From positions 124,001 to 188,000 of the forward strand of contig NZ_SPPD01000002.1 of assembly GCF_004570575.1 (NCBI RefSeq): 64,000 bases of DNA. The letters run 5' to 3'. Of the stretch, positions 8,072-15,774 are shown one piece after another. The notes below the pieces were generated by a model that saw nothing but the letters and a program-made list of their open reading frames with translations, did not search any database and was not told where the DNA came from. The stretch is from Streptococcus cuniculi. GTDB lineage: Bacteria > Bacillota > Bacilli > Lactobacillales > Streptococcaceae. The stretch's first letter is position 1; each line of letters begins with the position of its first letter. The position numbers and the translations under genes were made by a program.

Positions 8072-8824
8072 CTATTCACCTCCTAGTAGCGCAGACATGC
8101 TGAGTGAGATTTCCTTGGCAAAGTCACTGCTGGATTTATTGGCCTTATACAGTTGGTGGAAGATACGTCCGTCCTTGATAAAGAGGACACGCCCTGCATG
8201 GCTGGCAGCATTGGCAGAGTGAGTCACCATCAGAATTGTTTGACCGTCTGCATTGATGTCTTCAAAGAGATGGAGTAAATCTTCGGAATTACGGTAATCC
8301 AGCGCTGCTGTCGGCTCATCTGCTAGAATCAATTGCGGCTGGGTAATCAAGCTACGGGCAATGGCAACCCGCTGTTTTTGCCCGCCAGACAGTTCAAAGG
8401 GACGCTTGTTGAGCAAGTCGGCAATCCGCAACTTGGGCGCGATTTGCGCTAAACGCTCTTCCATCTCCTTGTGAGGTCGGCGTGCCAATACCAAAGGAAG
8501 AAAGATGTTATCACGGATGGACAGGCTATCGAGCAGGTTAAAATCTTGAAAGACAAAACCTAGGTTGCGCAAACGGAAATCGGCTAGCTGACTTTCTTTG
8601 ATATTAGTAATATCATAGTTGTTGAGGATGACACTACCGTTACTTGGCTTATCAAGGGTGGCGAGAATGTTCAACAGAGTCGTCTTCCCAGATCCACTTT
8701 CTCCCATAATAGCGATAAATTCTCCCTTTTCAACTTTGAAGTCCACATCTTGAAGAGCGCGGGTTTCTTCTTTTGAAAAACGGGTACGGTATACTTTTTC
8801 TAAATGATTGATTTCTAAAAACAT
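8072..8824 (-). CDS. BceA-like ABC transporter ATPase
   Basis: A 250-residue MacB/LolD-type ATPase that powers the adjacent permease. Walker A is GESGSGKTT, the signature LSGGQKQR, Walker [12 protein letters not shown], and the switch His lies in VTHS. I chose ATG 8824 ([13 protein letters not shown]) because AAGGAG sits at the right distance; a longer reading to 8908 would add a non-conserved extension. It is preceded by a 46-residue ORF and a promoter with a BceR-type operator. Confidence 0.9.
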   Translation of the reverse strand: MFLEINHLEKVYRTRFSKEETRALQDVDFKVEKGEFIAIMGESGSGKTTLLNILATLDKPSNGSVILNNYDITNIKESQLADFRLRNLGFVFQDFNLLDSLSIRDNIFLPLVLARRPHKEMEERLAQIAPKLRIADLLNKRPFELSGGQKQRVAIARSLITQPQLILADEPTAALDYRNSEDLLHLFEDINADGQTILMVTHSANAASHAGRVLFIKDGRIFHQLYKANKSSSDFAKEISLSMSALLGGE

Positions 8825-8852
8825 AAATACTCCTTTGATTGTATCGAGCTGA

Positions 8853-8993
8853 TTAGCCATGTAGATAGCGGTAAATAGCGGTCGTCTCTTGATAGAGAGC
8901 AGCTGCATACTCAGCTTTTTGAAGCAAGTTGGCTACTTCTGCTGCCTCTCTTGCTGTTACGGTTGATTGCTTTGTGATAGCTTTTTTCCACAT
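8853..8993 (-). CDS. 46-residue ORF leading the bceAB-like operon
   Basis: The ORF starts with MWKKAITKQS and ends in AIYRYLHG. It is preceded by GAGG at good spacing and lies between the operator-bearing promoter and bceA. It is basic at the N-terminus, then an alanine-rich likely helix (AREAAEVANLLQKAEYAAAL). There is no signal peptide or clear transmembrane segment. It may be a real small protein made with the transporter, or a leader peptide. I do not recognise the family. It is weak as a gene call because of its size. Confidence 0.5.
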   Translation of the reverse strand: MWKKAITKQSTVTAREAAEVANLLQKAEYAAALYQETTAIYRYLHG

Positions 8994-9027
8994 AGGCTTT
9001 TCCTCGTTTCGTATAGTTTATGATATT

Positions 9028-9091
9028 ATTATACCGCGAATGGCGCCAAGTGAACCTTACAGCCTTGTCACCCTATCTTACAGTTTTGTAA
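9028..9091 (-). promoter_or_regulatory. bceAB promoter with BceR-type operator
   Basis: On the minus strand the -10 is TATAAT (9028-9033). No good -35 hexamer exists at 17 bp. The palindrome TTACA-GTTT-TGTAA at 9078-9091, about 45 bp upstream of the -10, exactly fits the TnACA-N4-TGTAA motif reported for BceR-like regulators. A poor -35 with an upstream operator suggests activation. Confidence 0.7.
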
Positions 9092-9204
9092 GTATCTCTA
9101 TAAACAATCGATTGGTTGTATTCTCAATTAAAACGAGTATTTTTTGAGCGTTTCTTAAGTAGTCGTGACGATGTATCAACGTTCATCCAAAGACTATACT
9201 ACCA

Positions 9205-9235
9205 CAAAAAAATTCGCCTGCTAAGAGCAGGACGA
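9205..9235 (-). terminator. terminator after the ATP-grasp gene
   Basis: On the minus strand TCGtCCTGCT pairs with AGCAGGcGA across a 3-base loop and runs into a T-run. It lies a few bases past the ATP-grasp stop codon and ends the esterase/ATP-grasp operon. Confidence 0.8.
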
Positions 9236-9239
9236 GGTA

Positions 9240-10406
9240 TTAGGAGTGCGTTTGACTGATGTAGGCAATCATCTCCTCTAGTTCTGTACGGTTATCCGTT
9301 GTGAGAATATAAATCGTATCTCCCTGTAGGGCTGCAAAGGCGCATGGCATGCGTTTTTCCATTTTTAACTGACCAGCGTAGCGGCTGCGCAAGTCTTCCT
9401 CACTATGGACATACTGGGTCGTATCCCTGCGCGTGATGGCTAGGCAATATTGGGGTTCAAAGGTGCGCTTCGCCACTTCTTCTCCTGCCACGATACTCGC
9501 ATAATCGCGATACAAATCAATCGAATGGGCAAAGTTGTAGACATCGACCGTAAAACCACCAGCAGGGCGATTGTTATACTCAATCGCGATGTAATCGTCT
9601 CCCTCACGGAAAAATTCAATGTGGAAGAAGCGTTCTCTCATGCCAAAAGCCTTGACAATGGCACGGCCATAAGCTTGAAGTTTTGGATCAATAGTCTTTA
9701 AAATATAGTAGGCATTGTCTTTCTGGCTTTCCAAGAGCTCAAGCGGCGTATAATGATAGTCAAATGTCGTCTCAAAGACAATCTTGCCGTTGCGATCAAC
9801 CAAACCATCATAAGTACAAATCTCGCTCGAATTGACAAATTTTTCAAAGAAGTAGACAGTTTCGCGGTCCCACTGGTCTATAAAGTGCTCCACGTCTGCT
9901 TGACTGGTCAATTTGTAGGTTGCAGCAGCTCCTACTCCATTATCGGGCTTGGCAATCAGGGGCAGACCAATTTTTTTCAGGGATCTGGTAATATCTTTTT
10001 CCGTCTTAATCACCTGCCCTGGAACAACTGGCACACCTGCTTCTGCAAAGTATTTTTTCATTTTTGACTTGAATTTTGTCTTACGCAGGTGGTTCGGCTT
10101 AGCTCCAAAGATATGGAATTGCTCACGGAGGACCGCATCATTTTCCAGCCAATATTCATTATGAGATTCAATTCGGTCAATCGGACCATGCTTATAAAAT
10201 AGAAAGGCGACAGCGCGCTTCACTTCATCAATATCTTCCAGATTCTCAACGCGGAAGTATTCGGTCAAAGCCCCTTGCAAATCTGGTCCTAGCTGCTCGT
10301 AAGGCTCTTGTCCAATTCCTAGAACATTGATTCCTTTTTTAGCCAATTCAATCGTAAATGGTTGAAAATTTTCAGGATAATAGGGCGAAATCACAATAAA
10401 ATTCAT
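9240..10406 (-). CDS. ATP-grasp domain protein
   Basis: A 388-residue protein with a Rossmann-like pre-ATP-grasp domain (1-110), then an ATP-grasp fold. LIAKPDNGVGAA is the nucleotide-binding lysine loop and FHIEFFREGDDYIAIEYNNRPAG holds the metal-binding E/N residues. Such enzymes ligate a carboxylate to an amine or thiol through an acylphosphate. I chose ATG 10406 (MNFIVISPYYPENF) because AAAGGTG lies upstream; the longer reading overlaps the preceding esterase. It is the last gene of a three-gene operon with two esterases, which suggests a small-molecule ester or amide as substrate. The actual substrate is unknown. Confidence 0.8.
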   Translation of the reverse strand: MNFIVISPYYPENFQPFTIELAKKGINVLGIGQEPYEQLGPDLQGALTEYFRVENLEDIDEVKRAVAFLFYKHGPIDRIESHNEYWLENDAVLREQFHIFGAKPNHLRKTKFKSKMKKYFAEAGVPVVPGQVIKTEKDITRSLKKIGLPLIAKPDNGVGAAATYKLTSQADVEHFIDQWDRETVYFFEKFVNSSEICTYDGLVDRNGKIVFETTFDYHYTPLELLESQKDNAYYILKTIDPKLQAYGRAIVKAFGMRERFFHIEFFREGDDYIAIEYNNRPAGGFTVDVYNFAHSIDLYRDYASIVAGEEVAKRTFEPQYCLAITRRDTTQYVHSEEDLRSRYAGQLKMEKRMPCAFAALQGDTIYILTTDNRTELEEMIAYISQTHS

Positions 10407-10419
10407 ACATAGCACCTTT

Positions 10420-11166
10420 CTATAGATCGAGGGTTCGTAAGAAATACGGCATTTGTCGTCTCCACCATACCCAGTCATGGGCGACATCACTTCCCCATTC
10501 ATCAAACCATGCAGGTATATTTTTCTCAGCAAAAGCGGCCTTTAGATTGTAGAAACTTGGCAAGCCGTCCTGCTCCCAATCTCCCAGACCAGAGCAGACA
10601 ATGATGTCGGATTGACGATAACGATCGATAAACCAGCCGTCATGTTGGTTCCAAATGTAATCTGCTGGAGAATTTTGATAGACTGCCTCATCATGACCGT
10701 AATCTTGGTTGTTGTTAAAGAAACGGGCATCGTAAATTCCAGAAAGAGCGATGACCTTATTAAAGACATCTGGATGTTGGAGGAAGAAATTCAGCGCATG
10801 ATAAGCCCCCATTGAACAACCTGTTGTCATCATCGGCTCAAACCAGTCTGTCTTATGTTTGATAAAGGGGATGGCTTCCTCAATCACATAGCGTTCATAG
10901 GCTTGATGTGCCTCAGCGCGGTCATGCATTGATTTCCAATCTGCCAACCAGCTTTCCTTATCAATACTGGTTAGGGTGAAAAATTGAACCTTCCCAGCTT
11001 CAATCGATCCCTTACAAGCCTCAATCATGCCAAAATCAGCATATTCATTGTAAGAACCGCCAGATGAGGCAAAAACAACTACTGGAATACCTGCATGCCC
11101 ATAGCGATTAAGGTTCATTTCACGACCTAGATTTCCTGACCAATGACTTAAAAATTCTACGTGCAT
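10420..11166 (-). CDS. esterase family protein (enterochelin esterase/EstA-like fold)
   Basis: A 248-residue alpha/beta hydrolase. The nucleophile elbow is GCSMGA (S118), and DVAHDWVWWR near the C-terminus carries the likely catalytic His. No signal peptide is seen, so it is probably cytoplasmic. I chose ATG 11166 (MHVEFLSHW), preceded by AAGGAG. It starts 14 bases after the upstream esterase's stop and ends 14 bases before the ATP-grasp start. Annotated relatives are often called putative esterases. The substrate is unknown. Confidence 0.8.
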   Translation of the reverse strand: MHVEFLSHWSGNLGREMNLNRYGHAGIPVVVFASSGGSYNEYADFGMIEACKGSIEAGKVQFFTLTSIDKESWLADWKSMHDRAEAHQAYERYVIEEAIPFIKHKTDWFEPMMTTGCSMGAYHALNFFLQHPDVFNKVIALSGIYDARFFNNNQDYGHDEAVYQNSPADYIWNQHDGWFIDRYRQSDIIVCSGLGDWEQDGLPSFYNLKAAFAEKNIPAWFDEWGSDVAHDWVWWRRQMPYFLRTLDL

Positions 11167-11179
11167 ATACTCTTTCTCC

Positions 11180-12004
11180 TTACCATTTTTCACTTAAAAA
11201 ACGTAGACAATCAGGCAGATATTTTGCCCATGCTTCTTCGTTGTGAATCGCTCCTGAAATGATTTCCAAGGCAAGATTATCCAACTCTACTCCCCCAGCA
11301 ATCAACTGACGATAGTAGGAAATAGAAGAGTGGATATAAGCTTGCTTGATATTGCCTGCCATTAACGTCTTATCGGTATCATCTGCTTCTTCCGTCCCAA
11401 CATAGATGTAGACCCGCTGGTCCTTATCCAATTCCTGACGCTCAATATAGCGATCAAAGGCCTCCTGATGAAGCCAGTTGGCAGATGAAAAGACTCCCAA
11501 GCAACCGATTTGCTCTTGATAGGCCAAGCCCATGAATTGGGTGATATTCCCGCCTAGGGAAGAACCAATCATAGCAGTATGCGCCTTATCCGATTTAGTA
11601 CGGTATTCACTGTCGATAAAGGGTTTGACTACTTCCATGACAAATTCGGCATATTCTGTCCCTTTGCCCCCGAATTGGACACCGGGGATATTGATTTCCT
11701 TGTACTTCCAGGCGGAATATTCGTTCATCCGCTGGAAACTATCATTATCAATAGCAACGACAATCATCTTGACAATATCAGGGTTCCGTTTGATAGCGGG
11801 AATGATTTTCCAAGAATGGCCGCTAAAAGACTCCTTGCTGTAGAGGATATTTTGCCCGTCATGAAAGTAAACAACCGGATAGGTTTGGTCTGTATCTGTC
11901 TCATAATTTTTAGGTAATAAGACCCGCACGCGCCGCTTGTCCTTGGTGTAAGGAACTTCTAATTCGTGGGTTCTCATATCAAGATAAAAGTAAGACTTGT
12001 TCAT
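11180..12004 (-). CDS. esterase family protein
   Basis: A 274-residue alpha/beta hydrolase of the same PF00756-like fold as its downstream neighbour. The nucleophile lies in GSSLGG (S149), YFHDGQNIL marks the oxyanion-hole strand, and SGAIHNEEAW carries the candidate His. It is the first gene of the esterase-esterase-ATP-grasp operon. No signal peptide is seen. The two esterases share fold features but are not close copies, so they may act on different bonds. Confidence 0.8.
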   Translation of the reverse strand: MNKSYFYLDMRTHELEVPYTKDKRRVRVLLPKNYETDTDQTYPVVYFHDGQNILYSKESFSGHSWKIIPAIKRNPDIVKMIVVAIDNDSFQRMNEYSAWKYKEINIPGVQFGGKGTEYAEFVMEVVKPFIDSEYRTKSDKAHTAMIGSSLGGNITQFMGLAYQEQIGCLGVFSSANWLHQEAFDRYIERQELDKDQRVYIYVGTEEADDTDKTLMAGNIKQAYIHSSISYYRQLIAGGVELDNLALEIISGAIHNEEAWAKYLPDCLRFLSEKW

Positions 12005-12037
12005 CAGATTCTCATTTCCATTTCAAATATAGAATTA

Positions 12038-12073
12038 GTATACCATATTTTCTGATAAAATATTCAGAAAATT
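12038..12073 (-). promoter_or_regulatory. candidate promoter and operator for the esterase operon
   Basis: TATACT (minus strand, 12038-12043) can serve as a -10. Just upstream, ATTTTCTGA and TCAGAAAAT form a perfect 9-bp inverted repeat (12048-12073) where the -35 region would be. That position suits a repressor site. A TTGACA at 12084-12089 is too far upstream to pair with this -10. Confidence 0.4.
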
Positions 12074-12143
12074 TAGTTATTTTGTCAAAAATTCGGGAAA
12101 AACGAACAAAAAGAGATGATTTCAGCACGTAACCAGAAATAAA

Positions 12144-12173
12144 GGAGTGGGAAATATCAATCTTTCCCACTCC
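12144..12173 (-). terminator. terminator after the ltrA-like gene
   Basis: GGAGTGGGAAA pairs perfectly with TTTCCCACTCC across an 8-base loop; on the minus strand TTTATTTCT follows. It ends the merR operon about 60 bases after the LtrA-like stop. Confidence 0.75.
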
Positions 12174-12230
12174 ACAAGTCTAATATAGACATTTCGTTTA
12201 CCTTTAGCTATAAACTAAATGAGTATAAAT

Positions 12231-13382
12231 CTAAAAATCTTCTTGTTCAGCCACAAGCATATGGGATGATTGATGGTGCAACATCAAGGCTGTCATTCCT
12301 ACTGTGACAAGGAAAGCGACCAAGGTTAACATCGGAGAATCTTTAGTGACAATCAAACTCATCAGCAAGCCAATCGTTGGTAGGGCCAATTCGGCAAGAT
12401 AAAATGTACGAGTCCAGCTGTATCCTGCCTTGTTATAAGGTGCATGTAGGAGAATTCCAAGCAAAAACAAGAAAATACCGCCATAGAGCAGGCCCACAAT
12501 CACATTTTTAGATAGCTGATGCTCCTGCAATAAGGTAAAGGCAGCCGTAATAAAGCTCAAGCCAAAAAAGATAAAATAATGATAATAAATGGCACCATTT
12601 CCTGAGACATTTGTTTTATTGACATCTATCAAGCAATCAATCTCTGTAATATAAAAGAGAAATAGATTAGCGACAATTAAAAAAGGAAATAAGGACGAAA
12701 ATGAAAATGCTTCAATTGAAAAATAAGGGGCGATTCCAATAATCATCTCGCCAAAAGTGATAATCACAAGCAGAGATAAACGCTCGATTAAATGGGAGAA
12801 ATGAATCGGAGTCAGTCCCTTTAAAGCCTCTGTCTTTTCTGGATTGAGTAAGAGAGATGGCATGAGCCAGGTTACAATGATTCCTAAAATAGCAATTGCG
12901 AGACTAAATGGATAGGGGAGAAATAGACAGGACAAGAGGCTAACAATGCGCACTCCCAAAATGGAAAAGAATTGCTTGATAAAGTATTGATCGGCTTGAT
13001 TTTTAGTAGTGCGATACTCAACGCCATATTGTGCAAGTAGGAGGAAGGTGAGAACAGCCATTGAGCTAAAGAATGGGACGATCATTGTTTGTAAATCACT
13101 AGACAGCAAGCTAGCAGCAACTAGCAAACATATCATCTGCAAGAGCATAAAATATGTGTTGGTCGGGCTATTTTTCCCAAAACGGTTGGTAAAAACCATC
13201 TGAATCATCCAAGAATTGATAAAGATAATCAAGGCGATACTAAAGACAACAATAGTTTCGTGGATGAACATTCCATGGTGAACATTGGACAAGAGATGAG
13301 TCATTTGTGAAATAACATAGACATAGACTAAATCATAAAAGAGTTCAGTCAGTTCTACTTTTTTATGTCGAATTAGTGACAT
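12231..13382 (-). CDS. LtrA-like (low temperature requirement A) membrane protein
   Basis: A 383-residue protein with about ten predicted membrane helices and the family's N-terminal block VELTELFYDLVYVYVISQM, plus ERLSLLVIITFGEMIIG, which resembles the LtrA consensus (E, D, R and FGE residues in helices). Named for cold sensitivity in Listeria, but its biochemical role is unknown. Its ATG overlaps the stop of the ABM-domain gene (TAATG), making it the last gene of the merR operon. The function in this operon is unknown; export or redox sensing of a compound handled by the two enzymes is a guess. Confidence 0.75.
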   Translation of the reverse strand: MSLIRHKKVELTELFYDLVYVYVISQMTHLLSNVHHGMFIHETIVVFSIALIIFINSWMIQMVFTNRFGKNSPTNTYFMLLQMICLLVAASLLSSDLQTMIVPFFSSMAVLTFLLLAQYGVEYRTTKNQADQYFIKQFFSILGVRIVSLLSCLFLPYPFSLAIAILGIIVTWLMPSLLLNPEKTEALKGLTPIHFSHLIERLSLLVIITFGEMIIGIAPYFSIEAFSFSSLFPFLIVANLFLFYITEIDCLIDVNKTNVSGNGAIYYHYFIFFGLSFITAAFTLLQEHQLSKNVIVGLLYGGIFLFLLGILLHAPYNKAGYSWTRTFYLAELALPTIGLLMSLIVTKDSPMLTLVAFLVTVGMTALMLHHQSSHMLVAEQEDF

Positions 13383-14005
13383 TATAACTCCTTTTCTATT
13401 ACAGAATAGACTACATTTCCTTTGTTTACGAATGCAATCGGTGACAACTCACGCCTACCTATTTCTTCAAGATAGGCCTTATTTTCTAAAAAGGGCGCTA
13501 TAAGGCTATAACCTATGCGAAAGATGTGCATAATATACCAGGTGTTGGGCGAATCCGCAACGTGACCAGCATACAGAACACCGCTTTCTCGTGCTTGCAT
13601 TGCCTCAAAAAGTTCATTTTTAAATAGTCTTTCCATACTTTCTTTGATATGGACAACCGTCAGCCTCATCGACAGTTTAGACAAATCCTCTTCAATCAAG
13701 CGCTCTTTTTCAAGCAAGACTTGAGGAATCAGTGCAATGCGTTCTTTTTTAGGAATAAATTCTTGCGAAAAGGCAACGAAGTCCGCAAAATGTGCAGATT
13801 CGATATGTTCTTGGTAGGCCATGCGATCACGGTAGACTTCTATCACGTAAAAATCTTGCTCTCTCGCATCTTCTGCCAAATACATGGCAAGTGTTCCCTC
13901 TTCTTGTACGATAGACTGGGTAAAATTAGTCTTCCCAATGCGGAAAAATTCTTCCAGTTCCGCTTCTGCTACTTCTAACTTAAAAATATTGACAATCGGT
14001 TGCAT
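13382..14005 (-). CDS. ABM-domain (antibiotic biosynthesis monooxygenase-like) protein
   Basis: A 207-residue protein. The N-terminal half (VNIFKLEVAEAELEEFF ... YVIEVYRDRMAYQEHIESAHF) is a dimeric alpha/beta-barrel ABM module of the kind found in quinone- or haem-modifying monooxygenases. The C-terminal half (RLTVVHIKESM ... GHVADSPNTWYIMHIFR) resembles a second, diverged copy, so it may be a fused dimer. I chose ATG 14005, which overlaps the amidohydrolase stop by one base and follows AAAGGAG. It probably acts on an aromatic or quinone-like compound with its operon partner (inference). Confidence 0.65.
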   Translation of the reverse strand: MQPIVNIFKLEVAEAELEEFFRIGKTNFTQSIVQEEGTLAMYLAEDAREQDFYVIEVYRDRMAYQEHIESAHFADFVAFSQEFIPKKERIALIPQVLLEKERLIEEDLSKLSMRLTVVHIKESMERLFKNELFEAMQARESGVLYAGHVADSPNTWYIMHIFRIGYSLIAPFLENKAYLEEIGRRELSPIAFVNKGNVVYSVIEKEL

Positions 14006-14922
14006 TAGACTCCTTTCTGTTTCGATAAACGGTACCAATTATCCGCAAAGATGGCCTGTTTTTCTTCGGTTGAAAGAGGCATCGCCTCAATCGCTGCAAT
14101 GATTTCTTTGGTTGGTCCAGCAGGCAGGATACCTAGGGGCGCATCTGTTCCAAACAAGACATGTTCAATTCCAAAATAATCGACTGCTAATTCAAGTGCC
14201 TTAGGATTACCTAACAAGGCCGTATCTACGTAAAATTTCTGGAAATCCTGCGCCATATCCTTGGACAAGATATGACGAATCCGCTCGGCAAAATAGGGCA
14301 CCATAGCTCCCGCATGGTGGACAATCACCTTCAAATCAGGATACTGTTGGAAATAATTAGCCTGTACTAGATCAAGCATGGCCTGTGTCTGCTCGTATTC
14401 CCATGAAAAGACGATGTTATTATCAGGTTTTCTCACATCAAACACAGGATGGAGCCAAATAGGAATATGTAGCCTTGCGCAGGCTTCAAAAATCGGTGCA
14501 AATTCTGGTGCAGCAAGAGACTGACCAAGGTGGCGACTGAACAATTGAATCCCTACGATTTCCTTATTTGGGGCTACAAATTCTTCCAGTATCTGAAGGC
14601 TACCTTCCACATGATTGAGTGCGAGCATGGCCACCCCGCCTGCAAATTGCTCTGGATCTGCTTGCAAGGTTTCCAGCAGTTCTTGATTAGCTTCCTGAAC
14701 TAGCTCCAAGGCCTCATCAGCTGCTACATAATCTTCAGGATTGACATTAACGTAGGAGATGATTTGCTTGACAGAGGAGGTTTGATGCTGCGCCCGCATG
14801 GTCATATCAAGCAGGACCGGGTTCTGCAAAAAGGGCATCTTGTCTGGTAACTGCGGATCCAACGCCAGCATTTTTTGGTAAAACCTTGGTAGTAAAACAT
14901 GGGCAAATACATCAACTTTCAT
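14005..14922 (-). CDS. amidohydrolase-2 family metal-dependent hydrolase
   Basis: A 305-residue TIM-barrel protein of the ACMSD/amidohydrolase-2 type, which hydrolyses or decarboxylates aromatic and other acids. Visible features are PIWLHPVFDV (strand-5 metal His), VIVHHAGAMVPY (strand-6 His) and HVLFGTDAPLG (catalytic Asp). The first strand reads DVFAHVLLP, with only one His where the family usually has HxH, so its metal centre may differ from the textbook case. It lies between the MerR regulator and the ABM protein, suggesting control by the same inducer. Confidence 0.75.
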   Translation of the reverse strand: MKVDVFAHVLLPRFYQKMLALDPQLPDKMPFLQNPVLLDMTMRAQHQTSSVKQIISYVNVNPEDYVAADEALELVQEANQELLETLQADPEQFAGGVAMLALNHVEGSLQILEEFVAPNKEIVGIQLFSRHLGQSLAAPEFAPIFEACARLHIPIWLHPVFDVRKPDNNIVFSWEYEQTQAMLDLVQANYFQQYPDLKVIVHHAGAMVPYFAERIRHILSKDMAQDFQKFYVDTALLGNPKALELAVDYFGIEHVLFGTDAPLGILPAGPTKEIIAAIEAMPLSTEEKQAIFADNWYRLSKQKGV

Positions 14923-14926
14923 CTTC

Positions 14927-15367
14927 TTATTCCTTCCAACTAGTTTCCTTATCTGCTAAGATAGCATATTCTTCAAAATACGAGGTGACTTGGTTGATTT
15001 CGCCACTTTCATAGAGGGAAATTTTGTGTTCGAGACGGTTGATGGAACGCTGGAGACTCTCCTTGCGTTGGTACAGGGCTACTAATTGCTCTCTGAGGAG
15101 CTGTTCACGTTCTGCATTGGTCGCCTCTCCCTCATGTAATAGCTCTACGTATCGTTTCAATACTTCAATCGGAATCCCCGAATGGCGCAGACAAATCACC
15201 ATCTCAAGCCAGTTCAACATTTCCTTGGTAAAATAGCGATTCCCGTTTGGCTTTCTGGGAACGGCTGGCAACAGCCCGATACGTTCATAATAGCGTAGCG
15301 TATTGGAGTTCAATTGATAAAGTTCGCTGACTTCTGTAATCGTATAGGTCTTTTCTGAATTGGTCAT
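14927..15367 (-). CDS. MerR-family transcriptional regulator
   Basis: A 146-residue protein with an N-terminal winged helix (YTITEVSELYQLNSNTLRYYERIGLL), a GNRYF-type wing, and a long dimerising coiled coil (about 80-130). There is no Cys cluster for metal binding, so an organic inducer is likely. I chose ATG 15367, preceded by AAGGAGGG. Its own promoter has the 19-bp spacer and central dyad typical of MerR control, so it should regulate itself and the three genes behind it. Confidence 0.88.
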   Translation of the reverse strand: MTNSEKTYTITEVSELYQLNSNTLRYYERIGLLPAVPRKPNGNRYFTKEMLNWLEMVICLRHSGIPIEVLKRYVELLHEGEATNAEREQLLREQLVALYQRKESLQRSINRLEHKISLYESGEINQVTSYFEEYAILADKETSWKE

Positions 15368-15389
15368 ATTTCCCTCCTTCAACCCTACC

Positions 15390-15420
15390 ATTATATCACT
15401 TATAGTGGACTATAAGTCAA
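15390..15420 (-). promoter_or_regulatory. MerR-type promoter with operator in a 19-bp spacer
   Basis: On the minus strand, TTGACT (15415-15420), a 19-bp spacer and TATAAT (15390-15395). The palindrome ACTTATAGT-CC-ACTATAAGT (15398-15417) fills the spacer. Overlong spacers with a dyad are the hallmark of MerR-activated promoters, where the regulator untwists DNA to bring the hexamers into register. Confidence 0.85.
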
Positions 15421-15441
15421 GTTTGGTATTGTTATTTGAAT

Positions 15442-15541
15442 GCGAGCTAAAATCTCGGAAAATAGACGAGCCACCCTAGAAATACAATTTCTTCGGTCGT
15501 CTCCCTAATTTTCTATCGATTTTTTAACGCTCTTATATCAT
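15442..15541. repeat. dispersed palindromic repeat, copy B
   Basis: Related along its whole length to 5986-6092: GCGAGCTAAAATCTCGG at one end, TTTTCTATCGATTTTTTAA then CGCTC at the other, and a TTTCTTCGGTCGTCTCC-like internal hairpin. No coding potential was seen. It begins the gene-free 15421-15774 stretch upstream of merR, which also holds the nested repeat and the trmFO terminator. Confidence 0.6.
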
Positions 15542-15544
15542 GTT

Positions 15545-15745
15545 ATTTGAATAAACTTTGATATATCGTCTCTTTCGACTTGCCGTACTCATACTCATAA
15601 TCAATGAAAATCAATAGCAGACTAGGTGATGCCAGGGCAGAGAGAACAGAAGTTCATCAAGTCAACAACGTCTGCTTTTGATTTTCGAAGAGTATCATGT
15701 ACTGTCCGCGTCTTCCGTTTCTTGTCTAAAAGTTCATTCATTTGA
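15545..15745. repeat. MITE-like repeat, copy 1, interrupted by a nested element
   Basis: The outer parts match 18714-18825: ATTTGAATAAACTTTG, then TTTCGACTTGCCGTACTCAT, at the left; GTACTGTCCGCGTCTTCCG and AAAGTTCATTCATTTG at the right. The ends are inverted repeats of each other. Relative to copy 2 it carries about 90 extra bases in the middle (15591-15695) that form their own palindromic unit. Confidence 0.65.
15591..15695. repeat. nested BOX/RUP-like palindromic element
   Basis: The ends ATACTCATAATCAATGAAAA (left) and GATTTTCGAAGAGTAT (right) are inverted repeats, extending inward to GCAGAC/GTCTGC. The ATACTC...GAAAATC terminus resembles the small non-coding repeats of streptococci. It sits within another repeat family, as if it inserted there. 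Confidence 0.55.
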
Positions 15746-15750
15746 TTATA

Positions 15751-15772
15751 AAAAGCTAGGGAACACCTAGCT
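15751..15772 (-). terminator. trmFO terminator
   Basis: AGCTAGG pairs with CCTAGCT across a 5-base loop and runs into TTTTTAT on the minus strand, just past the trmFO stop. Confidence 0.8.
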
Positions 15773-15774
15773 GT

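Noticed and set aside
8825..8908. Longer reading of BceA to 8908
   Set aside because: The N-terminal extension is not family-like and ATG 8824 has a clear AAGGAG.
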